From NCBI RefSeq assembly GCF_022808855.1, contig NZ_JAKZLF010000015.1, forward strand, positions 1 to 64,000: a stretch of DNA of 64,000 nt. Direction: 5' to 3'. The notes beneath the pieces were generated by a model. It saw only the letters and a program-made list of their open reading frames with translations. It made no database searches and was not told the DNA's origin. This document shows positions 10,290 through 18,737 of the stretch, piece by piece. How positions within the stretch are numbered: position 1 is the first letter of the stretch; each line of letters starts with the position of its first letter. The position numbers and the translations under genes were made by a program. The stretch is from Anaeromyxobacter soli (GTDB lineage: Bacteria > Myxococcota > Myxococcia > Myxococcales > Anaeromyxobacteraceae).

Positions 10290-11297
10290 ATGGGCGGGAG
10301 GCGGGGACGCGGCGCGTGGATGATGGGCGGACTCGGGGTGGTGGCGGCGGGCGCAGGCCTCGCGTGGATGGCCGATCCCCGCAGGCGTGGCGTGCTCGCC
10401 CGCAGCGCGGGGCGCGCGCTCCACGACGCGGAGGACTTCGTCGAGAGCGGGGCGCGCGACCTCGGCCATCGCGCGGCCGGCGCGGCGCACGAAGCGCGGG
10501 CGCGCCTCGCGCACGAGCTCCCCGACGACGACGTCCTGGCGGAGCGGGTCCGCGCGCGGCTCGGACACCTCACCGACCACGCGCACGCGATCCGCGTGAC
10601 CGCGAACGACGGCGAGGTGGTGCTCGAGGGGCCGGTGTTCAGCGTCGAGCATGCGGCGCTCCTCGCCGGCGTGCGCATGGTGCGCGGGGTCCGCCGGGTG
10701 CACGACCGGATGAAGTCCCACGAGACCGCGGACGTGCGGGCGCTCCAGGGCCTCGGCCCGCGCCGGCGTGCCCGCGGCGCGATCCTGCCCATCTCCTCGC
10801 CCGCCTACCGCCTCGCGGCGGGGGCCGCGGGCGCGTTCCTCGTCGGGCGCGCCCTGCTCCGCGGCGGGCTCGGCCGGATCCCCGCCGGGCTCGTCGGCGC
10901 GTCGCTGCTCGGGCGCGTCCTCGGCGACGCCGGCGAGTCGCGGCGCGCCGACGCGCGCGAGGAGGCGGCGCTCGCGGGGCGCGGCCGGACCACGCCCGCC
11001 GGCGCGCAGGCTCGGTCGCGGCGCGCGCCGGAGGTCCACGAGGTGAAGAGCCCCGCGGAGCTCGAGCCGGGCCTCGCGTCGGCGCGGCCCGACCCGCTCC
11101 GGCCCGGGCGCGTCGACAGGCCCGATCTGCACGCGCAGGCGGGGAGGTCCGGTGAGGGAGGCGCGGCGGAGGACGTCGCGGAGCACGAGCTCGTGCACGT
11201 CGCGCCGCACGAGGGCTTCTCCGCCCCGCCCAAGGACGCCCACGTCCGCGAGGAGGACCTCGGGGCGGCGCTGCCGCACGAGGACGAGGAGCGATAG
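10290..11297 (+). CDS. BON-domain protein with glycine/alanine membrane segments
   Basis: 335 residues. The N-terminus has a hydrophobic segment (GGLGVVAAGAGLAWMAD) that could be a membrane anchor. Residues about 75-140 (DDVLAERVRARLGHL ... VTANDGEVVLEGPV) fit one BON domain, a small fold found in envelope-stress and lipid-binding proteins such as OsmY. A second hydrophobic Gly/Ala stretch (about 172-212) follows, then a charged disordered tail. GGGAGG precedes the ATG at 10290. An envelope or membrane role is inferred; no partner gene is evident. Confidence 0.78.
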   Translation: MGGRRGRGAWMMGGLGVVAAGAGLAWMADPRRRGVLARSAGRALHDAEDFVESGARDLGHRAAGAAHEARARLAHELPDDDVLAERVRARLGHLTDHAHAIRVTANDGEVVLEGPVFSVEHAALLAGVRMVRGVRRVHDRMKSHETADVRALQGLGPRRRARGAILPISSPAYRLAAGAAGAFLVGRALLRGGLGRIPAGLVGASLLGRVLGDAGESRRADAREEAALAGRGRTTPAGAQARSRRAPEVHEVKSPAELEPGLASARPDPLRPGRVDRPDLHAQAGRSGEGGAAEDVAEHELVHVAPHEGFSAPPKDAHVREEDLGAALPHEDEER

Positions 11298-11376
11298 GCG
11301 AAGCTCGGGCCGCGGCGGATCGGTGACCCCGGAAGGCGCGCTTGCGCGCGCGCCCGGTCCGGGGCTTCATCGGGGG

Positions 11377-12435
11377 ATGCACCTCTTCTCCCCGCTCACC
11401 CTCCGCTCCCTCACCCTCCGGAACCGGATCGCGGTGTCGCCGATGTGCCAGTACTCGGCCGTCGACGGACGCGCCAACGACTGGCACCTCGTCCACCTGG
11501 GCGCGCGCGCCGCCGGCGGCGCGGGGCTCGTCATGTTCGAGGCGACCGCGGTGGAGGCCCGGGGCCGCATCTCCCCGGCCGATCTCGGGCTCTGGGACGA
11601 CGCCCAGGTGGAGCCCCTCGCGCGGATCGTGCGCTTCATCGAGGGCCAGGGCGCCGCGAGCTGCCTGCAGCTCGCCCACGCCGGCCGGAAGGCCTCGACC
11701 GCGCCGCCGTGGGAGGGAGGCGCGCAGCTCGGCCGGAGCGCCGGCGGGTGGCAGCCGGTGGCGCCGAGCGCGCTGCCGTTCAGGGACGGCGATGCGGCGC
11801 CGCACGCGCTCGACGCGGGCGAGCTCCGCGGCGTGGTCCACGCGTTCGCCGCCGCGGCGCGGCGCGCGGCGGCGGCGGGGTTCCGGGCCGTCGAGATCCA
11901 CGCGGCGCACGGCTACCTCCTCCACCAGTTCCTCTCGCCGCTCTCGAACCGCCGCACCGACGCCTACGGCGGGCCGTTCGAGAACCGGACCCGGCTCCTG
12001 CGCGAGGTGGTGGCCGCGGTGCGCGCGGAGTGGCCCGAGCCGCTCCCGGTGATCCTGCGGATCTCCGCGACGGACTGGGCAGAGGGCGGCTGGGACGTCG
12101 AGCAGTCGGTGGAGCTCGCCCGCGGCCTCGCCCCGCTCGGCGTCGAGCTCGTCGACGTCTCGTCGGGCGGGCTCGTCCCCACCGCGAAGGTGCCCGCCGG
12201 ACCGGGCTACCAGACCGGCTTCGCCGAGCGCATCCGCCGCGAGGCGCACGTCGCGACGGGGGCCGTCGGGATGATCAGCGCCCCCGAGCAGGCGGACCAC
12301 GTGATCCGCTCCGGGCAGGCGGACCTCGTGCTCATGGCCCGCGAGCTGCTTCGCGATCCGCACTTCCCGCTGCGCGCGGCGGGGACGCTCGGGCAGGACG
12401 GGCCCTGGCCGAAGCAGTACCTCCGCGCGCGCTGA
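11377..12435 (+). CDS. Old Yellow Enzyme family ene-reductase (YqjM-like)
   Basis: 352-residue FMN flavoprotein of the NADH:flavin oxidoreductase family. It shows the class III (YqjM-type) marks: an N-terminal SPMCQYS with C24, and substrate-binding H175 and H178 in EIHAAHGYL, followed by HQFLSPLSNRRTDAYGG. Such enzymes reduce activated C=C bonds with NAD(P)H. The physiological substrate is unknown. The ATG at 11377 gives the standard length. The 3' end overlaps the convergent gene ending at 12332 by 104 bases. Confidence 0.92.
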   Translation: MHLFSPLTLRSLTLRNRIAVSPMCQYSAVDGRANDWHLVHLGARAAGGAGLVMFEATAVEARGRISPADLGLWDDAQVEPLARIVRFIEGQGAASCLQLAHAGRKASTAPPWEGGAQLGRSAGGWQPVAPSALPFRDGDAAPHALDAGELRGVVHAFAAAARRAAAAGFRAVEIHAAHGYLLHQFLSPLSNRRTDAYGGPFENRTRLLREVVAAVRAEWPEPLPVILRISATDWAEGGWDVEQSVELARGLAPLGVELVDVSSGGLVPTAKVPAGPGYQTGFAERIRREAHVATGAVGMISAPEQADHVIRSGQADLVLMARELLRDPHFPLRAAGTLGQDGPWPKQYLRAR

Positions 12436-13117
12436 GCGTCGCGGCGAGGCCCACCGCGGCGGCGAGCGCCCCGAGGAGCGTGAGCGGCGGGAGCCGGCCC
12501 GGCCACGTCGCCGGCGCGAACCAGCCGGGCGCGCCGAGCGCGGCGCAGTGCACCCCGACGAGCGCGAGCGCGCCCTGGGCCGCCAGGCGCGCGGCGCCGG
12601 CGGCGAGCGCCGCCGGGCGCGCGAGCCGGAGCGCCCCGAAGGCGACGAGGGCGCTCGCACCGCACAGCACGGCGAGCTCCCCGGAGGCGCTGAGCCGGCC
12701 CGACGGCGCGTAGAGGCTCGCGAGGTAGGCGGGGCGGAGGAGCACCACCGACGCGAGCGCGTGGAGCGCCGCGGCGAGGAGGGCCGCCGTGCGCGCGGCG
12801 CTCCGCCACGCGGCCCGCGGACGCGCCGCGGCCGCGCCGACGAGGAGCACCGCGACGACGGCGAGCGCCTTGTTCGTCACGTACAGCGGCACGCTCGCGA
12901 GCGGCTCTCCCTTCACGAGGACGTACCGCACGAAGGCGTAGGCGAAGCAGCCCGCGAAGGCGAGCGCGCCCGCCACCGCCGGCTTCCACCCGAGCGCCGC
13001 CTCGCGGGCCGGGGCCGCGGGAGCGGCGAGCGCGGCCCGGAGGGCGGACCGCGCCGCGCGGGGCCGCGCGCGGGCGGAGAGGCGGGCGCAGCCGCGGGAG
13101 GCGTGGGGCGCCGTCAC
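12332..13117 (-). CDS. Six-helix membrane protein, possibly ferric-reductase-like
   Basis: 261-residue integral membrane protein with about six hydrophobic helices. Single histidines in the third (ALHALASVVLL) and fifth (GVHCAALG) helices recall haem-b ligands of ferric reductase-like membrane domains, but the usual His pairs are not complete, so this is tentative. Its GTG start at 13117 shares bases with the stop of the preceding metallophosphoesterase gene (GTGA), implying translational coupling. The last 34 residues are charged and lie antisense to the end of the Old Yellow Enzyme gene. Role unknown; the operon context suggests the cell envelope. Confidence 0.65.
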   Translation of the reverse strand: MTAPHASRGCARLSARARPRAARSALRAALAAPAAPAREAALGWKPAVAGALAFAGCFAYAFVRYVLVKGEPLASVPLYVTNKALAVVAVLLVGAAAARPRAAWRSAARTAALLAAALHALASVVLLRPAYLASLYAPSGRLSASGELAVLCGASALVAFGALRLARPAALAAGAARLAAQGALALVGVHCAALGAPGWFAPATWPGRLPPLTLLGALAAAVGLAATLSARGGTASARARPARASPPRAAGSADREAARGP

Positions 13118-14442
13118 GGGCGCCTCCGGAGCAGGGCGACCCCGGCGATGGCGAGGAGCGAGGACAGCGTCGCGGCGCCGCCGCCGAGACCGCAGCCGCC
13201 GCCGGCGCTGCCGCTCGCCGCGCCCGCGGCCGGCGGGGCCGGCGTGTCGGTCTGCCCCGACCCGCCCGGCGTCGGCCCCGGCGTCGCGGGGGTCTCGGCG
13301 AGCGGCGAGGGGTGCGTGAGCGTCACGGAGTCGAACGCGTTGCCGTCCACGTCCCGCGCCTCGAGCGTGAGCGTGTTCGCCGTCACGTCCACCTCGACGA
13401 AGTGGTGTGTCGCGCGCGAGAACGCGGTGAAGTCGCTCGCACCCACCGTGTAGAGCGGCGCGCCCGCGCCGCCGGTCACGACGTACGTCACGCCGCCGTC
13501 TGCGGGCTGTCCTCCCACCATCGGCCGGCTGCGCTCGTAGTCGTGATCGTGGCCGTTCAGCACGAGATCCACGCCGTACTTCTCGAAGATGGGGCCCCAC
13601 CGCTGGCGCAGCCCCGTGTCGCTGCCGTGCTCGCCGGAGGAGTACGGCGGGCGGTGGAACGCGACCACCGTCCAGCGGATGTCGGGGTTGCTCGCCGCGC
13701 GCGCCAGGTCGGCCTCGAGCCACTGGTCCTGGGCGTCGCCGGCCGTGCCGGCGGGCTCGGTGAAGAGCACGACGAAGTGGGTGTTGCCGTAGTCGAACGA
13801 GGAGTACGCCTCGTCCTCGTAGCCGGCGGCGCTCGGCGCGTGGCGCGGCAGCGCGAGCTGCGCGAAGAAGAGGCCGCCGCCGATGTCGTGGTTTCCGGCG
13901 GCGGACACGAACGGAGTCGTCGAGACGAGGGGCTCCATCGTCGTGAACCACCCGTCCCAGAGGGACTGCGTCCCGCCGCTCTCGACGAGGTCCCCCGAGT
14001 CGATCGAGAACGCCGGCTGGGACCGCTGCACGGCCGCGCGCACCTGCGCGCGCGCGGCGTCGTCCGTACGGCTGTCGCCGAAGGCGGCGAAGCGGAAGCT
14101 CGCGCTCGCCGAGGGCGTCGGTCCCGTCGTGAACGTGCGATCCGCGGACCAGCTCGCCGCGCTGCCGCACCGGAAGTGATAGGCGGTCCCCGCGGAGAGG
14201 CCGGTGAGCTGCGCCTCGTGCAGGTACGATCCCTGGTACGCGACCGACGCCGCAGCCTGCGTCTGGCCGTAGCCGGTGTCGCCCCCGTACTCGACCGCGC
14301 CGGTGGGCTCGCTGGAGCGCCAGGCGACGGTCATCGTGGTGTCGGTCGGCCCCTGCCAGCCGAGGTGGATCTGCGACGGTGCCGCGAGCGCGGGCGCCGC
14401 AGCCAGAAGGGTAGGCAGAAGGAGGAAAACCCGTGCATTCAT
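13114..14442 (-). CDS. Surface metallophosphoesterase (purple acid phosphatase-like) with MYXO-CTERM tail
   Basis: 442 residues. Signal peptide 1-20, a fibronectin-III-like N-terminal domain (about 22-108), then a calcineurin-like phosphoesterase with the dinuclear-metal motifs GDSR (D123), GD (150-151), GNHD (183-186), H263 and GHDHDYE (297-303). The C-terminus (about 414-442) is GG-C-rich, then a helix and RRRP, matching the MYXO-CTERM sorting signal of Myxococcota, which places the enzyme on the outer surface. The ATG at 14442 follows GGAGG. It lies between a CotH-kinase lipoprotein gene and a membrane protein gene. Phosphomonoester hydrolysis is the likely activity; substrate unknown. Confidence 0.9.
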   Translation of the reverse strand: MNARVFLLLPTLLAAAPALAAPSQIHLGWQGPTDTTMTVAWRSSEPTGAVEYGGDTGYGQTQAAASVAYQGSYLHEAQLTGLSAGTAYHFRCGSAASWSADRTFTTGPTPSASASFRFAAFGDSRTDDAARAQVRAAVQRSQPAFSIDSGDLVESGGTQSLWDGWFTTMEPLVSTTPFVSAAGNHDIGGGLFFAQLALPRHAPSAAGYEDEAYSSFDYGNTHFVVLFTEPAGTAGDAQDQWLEADLARAASNPDIRWTVVAFHRPPYSSGEHGSDTGLRQRWGPIFEKYGVDLVLNGHDHDYERSRPMVGGQPADGGVTYVVTGGAGAPLYTVGASDFTAFSRATHHFVEVDVTANTLTLEARDVDGNAFDSVTLTHPSPLAETPATPGPTPGGSGQTDTPAPPAAGAASGSAGGGCGLGGGAATLSSLLAIAGVALLRRRP

Positions 14443-14673
14443 CCGACCTCCGGACGGGAGAGCGGGACCTCGCCCGATCACCCGTGTCCCGGTTCGAACG
14501 CCCGCCCGGCCGGGAAACATCCCCTGGCGCGTGAGAGGCCACGAGCGGTTCCCTCCTCCGAGGGGAGGCAGCGGTCCCCGATCTCTCGAGTCGCATGCAA
14601 TCGCCCGCGATGGCAGAGCGCATCACCGCTCGAGTCGAGCGAGGGATGCGTCGCAGGCTCAGGGGGCAGCACT

Positions 14674-16257
14674 TCAGTAGCGACCGGCCAGGTACGCCCA
14701 GCGCGCCGCGATCCAGCCGCGGGTGTACGCGAGCTCCTCCTCGCGCGACGGCCAGCCCACCCGCCCCTCTCGCGCGAAGAACGCGGCTTGCGCGTAGCGC
14801 CAGCGCGCCTCGTCGCGCGCCCCGGCGGCCTCGGTCTGCGCGGCGAGCGTGTCGAACGCGGCGAGCACGTCCGCGACGGGGACCCGCTCGCGCACCGCGG
14901 CGCCCAGCCGCGCGCGCGTGCCGGCGGCGAACGGCGGCGCGAGGAGCCGCCGGAAGAGGCCGTTCTCCCAGACGAACTCCTCGCCCGAGTCCGCCGCCTG
15001 GTGCTTTGTTTGCCACTCCTGGCCCAGGCTCGCGCCGTAGTCCCAGATCGTCGCGCGCCACGGACCGCCGGCGGGGTCGTGGAAGAGGAAGACGTTCTTC
15101 CGGGCGCAGTCGGAGGAGCGCGCGAGCATCACCATCACCCACCAGTCGCGCAGCTCGTCGACGTCGGCCACGGCCGCGAGGCGCGCCGCGAACGTCGCGT
15201 CGTCAGCGGTGGCGACGAGCTCGACGAGGGCGTCGAGATCGTCGAAGGCGCCGGGCTCGCCCTGCAGCGGCGTGCCCTCCTCCTTCTCGTAGCCGTCGTG
15301 CCAGGTGAGCTTCGGCTGGCCCTCGTTGCTGGTCGCGTAGAAGTTCGCGAGGTTCGTCTTCGACTGGTACAGGTTCCCGTCGCCGTCGAGCCCGTGCTCG
15401 CTCAGCACCTGCCCGCCGATCTTCTCGCTCATCATGTAGACGCCGCGGTACTCGCCGTTCACGTAGAGCACGGCGCTGGCCGTGCGGACGTCGATGGGCC
15501 GGTCGGCGACGCGCCTCCAGAGCCCGAGCGCCAGCCGATCGCGGATCTGCGTCACGTCGTCGAACGTCGTGACGAGCAGGAGCTTCTTCCGCGCGGGGAA
15601 GCCGAGCAGCGGATCCGAGAACTGGGCGGTGTCGGGGAACGAGAGCGTGTAGCTCTTCTTCGGGAAGTCGGCGGAGCGCGTGCCGCGGTACTTCACCTCG
15701 ATGCCGCGGGTCCGGCCGCGGTAGGTGAGCGAGGCCGGCACGTAGGTGGTGAAGTTCACGGTGCCGTCGACGCGCAGGTGGAAGACGGGCAGTCCGTACT
15801 CCTCGGTGTAGCGGGCGGGGTCGGGCGGAGCGTTCCCGGGCGCGTCCCACCGATCGGCCACGCCCACGCGGAGGAGCGCCTCCCCGTCGCCGGGCACGCG
15901 CACGACGACGTCGTACACGCCCGCATCGGCCAGCCCGGTCTTCCAGGAGATGGTCCCGGCCGCGAGGTCGAGCAGCGCTCCTGCGGGCAAGCCCTCGAGC
16001 ACCGACGAGGCGGGCAGGGGCTCGTTGCCCGAGCAGGCGACCGTGAGCCGGAGCGCGTCGCCCTCCAGGATCCAGGCGGGTCCGGTGATCTTCATCCCGC
16101 ACGAGGTGGGCGGAGGCGGAGGTGGAGGAGGAGGCGGCGGCGGAACGATCGGGAGGCCGTCGCCGTCCGAGGTGTCGTGGATGGGAGGGGAGCTGCACGC
16201 CGCCGATAGCGCGAGCAGGGCGGTGGCCGCGAGCAGGGTGGCCTTCCGTCGGGTCAT
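14674..16257 (-). CDS. CotH-family kinase lipoprotein
   Basis: 527 residues. A lipoprotein signal peptide ends SAAC (C21), followed by a linker with twelve consecutive prolines, an immunoglobulin-like region (about 50-130), and a CotH kinase domain (about 165-500). CotH features seen: KYRGTRSADFPKKSYTLSF, YVNGEYRGVYMMSEKI, LYQSKTNL and the metal-site segment ATIWDYGASLG. Spore-coat CotH is an atypical protein kinase; homologues in non-spore-formers are secreted and largely unstudied. The ATG at 16257 follows GGAGGT. It begins a minus-strand operon with the surface phosphoesterase (231-base gap). Confidence 0.88.
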   Translation of the reverse strand: MTRRKATLLAATALLALSAACSSPPIHDTSDGDGLPIVPPPPPPPPPPPPTSCGMKITGPAWILEGDALRLTVACSGNEPLPASSVLEGLPAGALLDLAAGTISWKTGLADAGVYDVVVRVPGDGEALLRVGVADRWDAPGNAPPDPARYTEEYGLPVFHLRVDGTVNFTTYVPASLTYRGRTRGIEVKYRGTRSADFPKKSYTLSFPDTAQFSDPLLGFPARKKLLLVTTFDDVTQIRDRLALGLWRRVADRPIDVRTASAVLYVNGEYRGVYMMSEKIGGQVLSEHGLDGDGNLYQSKTNLANFYATSNEGQPKLTWHDGYEKEEGTPLQGEPGAFDDLDALVELVATADDATFAARLAAVADVDELRDWWVMVMLARSSDCARKNVFLFHDPAGGPWRATIWDYGASLGQEWQTKHQAADSGEEFVWENGLFRRLLAPPFAAGTRARLGAAVRERVPVADVLAAFDTLAAQTEAAGARDEARWRYAQAAFFAREGRVGWPSREEELAYTRGWIAARWAYLAGRY

Positions 16258-16456
16258 GCTACCTCCGGCCTCTCCGCTCACCGTGGAGCGGCGCCGCGCA
16301 GGGCGCACCTGCTCGACTGGGAGCCGACCCGGCGGCGCCTCGGACGGTGCACCCGGCGTGGGCGGCGGGCCGCCCACCGGGGAGCGCGACCCGGAGGCGG
16401 GCGCACGGCGGGGTGAAGAAGTAGCCGCTCCGGCCACGGCCGCGTAGGTTCGTCCC

Positions 16457-17308
16457 GTGCGCATGGGCCGCTACGACATCACCACCGTGGTCGACGCCTG
16501 GTTCGCGCTCGACGGGGGGGCGATGTTCGGGATCGTCCCCCGGCCACTGTGGGAGAAGAAGCTCGCCCCGGATGCGCGGAACCGGATCCGGCTCGCCGCG
16601 CGCTGCCTCGTCGCGATCGACCGGGACGCGCGCCGCGTCATCGTCGTGGACGACGGCTTGGGCGACAAGTGGGACCCGAAGCGCTCCGACATCTACGCGA
16701 TCGATCGCTCCGCCGGAGGGCTCGACGCCGGGCTGGCCCGGCTCGGCCTCTCGCGCGACGACGTCACGGACGTCCTCCTCACCCACCTGCACTTCGATCA
16801 CGCCGGCGGCACGACCCGGCGCGGCGCGGGCGGCCGGCTCGAGCTGTCCTTCCCGCGGGCGACGTACCACCTGCAGCGGCGCAACTGGCTGTGGGCACAC
16901 GCGCCGTCCGACCGCGACGCGGGGAGCTTCCTGCCCGACGACTTCGCGCTGCTGCAGCACTCGAACCGGCTCCACCTCATCGACGGCGACGAGTCGCCCT
17001 TCCCCGACGTGGACCTCATCCTCTCCGAGGGCCACACCGTCGGGCAGCAGCTCCCGCGGTTCCGCGGGGAGGGCACGCACCTCGTGTTCTGCGGCGACAT
17101 CATCCCGACGCACGCGCACCTCCGGCCGAGCTGGGTGATGGGGTACGACCTGTTCCCGGTCACCACCGTGGAGGAGAAGAAGGTGCTCCTCGCCGAGGTG
17201 CTCGAGGACGAAGGCGTGCTGGTGTTCGAGCACGATCCGCTCATGGCGGGGTGCCGGCTGCGCGAGGAGGCGGGGCAGCCGGTGTTCCACGAGGCGGTGG
17301 AGCTTTGA
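16457..17308 (+). CDS. Metallo-beta-lactamase-fold hydrolase
   Basis: 283 residues with the zinc-binding THLHFDHAGG motif near residue 113, a GHTVGQQ histidine, FCGDIIPTHAH and a final EHDP. The order fits the glyoxalase II / lactonase-like branch of the superfamily. Start may be GTG 16457 or ATG 16463, two codons later. It is divergent from the CotH operon and transcribed towards the methyltransferase gene. Lactonase, glyoxalase or another hydrolase activity cannot be separated from the sequence. Confidence 0.85.
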   Translation: MRMGRYDITTVVDAWFALDGGAMFGIVPRPLWEKKLAPDARNRIRLAARCLVAIDRDARRVIVVDDGLGDKWDPKRSDIYAIDRSAGGLDAGLARLGLSRDDVTDVLLTHLHFDHAGGTTRRGAGGRLELSFPRATYHLQRRNWLWAHAPSDRDAGSFLPDDFALLQHSNRLHLIDGDESPFPDVDLILSEGHTVGQQLPRFRGEGTHLVFCGDIIPTHAHLRPSWVMGYDLFPVTTVEEKKVLLAEVLEDEGVLVFEHDPLMAGCRLREEAGQPVFHEAVEL

Positions 17309-17456
17309 CGCCGGGCCGCGCGACGGCGCGCTCCGCGGGCCGCTCCGGCGCGGCCTCGGCCGGCTCCGGCCGGGCTCGCGCGAGCCGCGCGACGCTGGCG
17401 CGGCGCGCTCACCTCGGGTAAGGGTCTCCGGCTTTCTGGCCGGAGGAGCCCGACGA

Positions 17457-18623
17457 ATGGAAGAGCAGAAGGTCACCGTCAGCCGCCGGGGCGCCGAGCG
17501 CCTCGCCGCCGGGCACCTGTGGATCTACCGCGCGGACGTGGAGAAGCTGCCCGCGGCCGAGGCTGGCGACGTCGTCGCGGTGGTGGACGGCCGCGGCCGC
17601 TTCCTCGCGAAGGCGTTCTGGTCGGCGCGCTCCAAGATCGCGCTGCGCATCGTCACGCGCGACGAGGTGCCGGTGGACGAGGCGTTCCTCGCCGAGCGGC
17701 TCGAGGCGGCGGTGGACCTGCGCCGGCGCGCGTTCGGCGACGAGCGATTCGTCCGAGTCGTCCACGGCGAGGCGGATCTCCTGCCCGGCCTCGTGGTCGA
17801 TCGGTACGGCGACGCCGCGGTGCTGCAGACGCTCGTCCCCGCGACCGACCGGCGCAAGGCGCTCCTCGCCGAGCTCGTCGCCGGGGCGCTCGGCGTACGG
17901 ACGATCGTCGAGCGGAACGACGTGCGCGTCCGCGAGCTCGAGGGGCTCGCCCAGGTGAAGGGCGTGCTGCGCGGGGAGGCGCCGGGCCCGGTCGTCTACC
18001 CCGAGGGCGCGGTGCGCATGCGCATCGACCTCCTCGCCGGGCAGAAGACCGGCGCGTTCCTCGACCAGCGCGAGAACCACCTGCGCGCCGGCGAGTACGC
18101 GCGCGGCCGGTGCCTCGACTGCTTCAGCTACGCGGGCGGGTTCGCGCTGCAGCTCGCCCTGCGCGCCGAGCAGGTCACGGCCGTCGAGATGCAGCCCACC
18201 GCCGCGGGGCTCCTGCGCGAGAACGTGTCGCTGAACCGGGCGGCGAACGTCGAGGTCGTCGAGGCGAACGCGTTCGACTACCTGCGCGACCGCGCCGAGG
18301 AGCCGCCCGCCTACGACCTGGTCGTGCTCGACCCCCCTGCCTTCGCGAAGAACAAGGACGCCCTCGCCGCGGCGCGGCGCGGCTACAAGGAGGTGAACCT
18401 CCGGGCGATCCAGATCCTCAAGCCGGGCGGGATCCTCGTGACCGCCTCGTGCAGCTACCACCTGGCCGAGGCGATGCTCGAGGAGCTCGTCCTCGACGCC
18501 GCGAACGACGCGGGGCGGCGCGTGCAGCTCCTCGAGCGCCGCGGCGCGGGCCGCGACCACCCCGTGCTGCTCGGCGTCCCCGAGACGCGGTACCTGAAGT
18601 GCTTCGTCCTGCGGGTGGTTTGA
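17457..18623 (+). CDS. RlmI-like 23S rRNA cytosine-C5 methyltransferase
   Basis: 388 residues: an N-terminal PUA RNA-binding domain (about 4-80), a linker domain, and a class I SAM methyltransferase domain (about 180-388) with the catalytic-site sequences VLDPPAFAKNK and TASCSYHL. E. coli RlmI makes m5C1962 in 23S rRNA; length and order match. The GGAGG ribosome site at 17442-17446 partly overlaps an inverted repeat (CTCCGG 17426-17431 / CCGGAG 17440-17445), so translation may depend on local RNA folding. Specific target inferred from homology. Confidence 0.88.
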   Translation: MEEQKVTVSRRGAERLAAGHLWIYRADVEKLPAAEAGDVVAVVDGRGRFLAKAFWSARSKIALRIVTRDEVPVDEAFLAERLEAAVDLRRRAFGDERFVRVVHGEADLLPGLVVDRYGDAAVLQTLVPATDRRKALLAELVAGALGVRTIVERNDVRVRELEGLAQVKGVLRGEAPGPVVYPEGAVRMRIDLLAGQKTGAFLDQRENHLRAGEYARGRCLDCFSYAGGFALQLALRAEQVTAVEMQPTAAGLLRENVSLNRAANVEVVEANAFDYLRDRAEEPPAYDLVVLDPPAFAKNKDALAAARRGYKEVNLRAIQILKPGGILVTASCSYHLAEAMLEELVLDAANDAGRRVQLLERRGAGRDHPVLLGVPETRYLKCFVLRVV

Positions 18624-18737
18624 CGCTACGCGAAGGCCCCGCGCGGGCGCTCGCCGGGCGCAGGACCTCCTATCGGCGCGGGCGCGCGGCGGGGTAGGAT
18701 CTCCAGCCGCACCTCTCTCGGAGGAGACGCGCCCGGA

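Noticed and set aside
14491-14500. GGTTCGAAC resembling a tRNA T-loop
   Set aside because: Flanking bases do not form a T stem, and no acceptor or anticodon arm is found.
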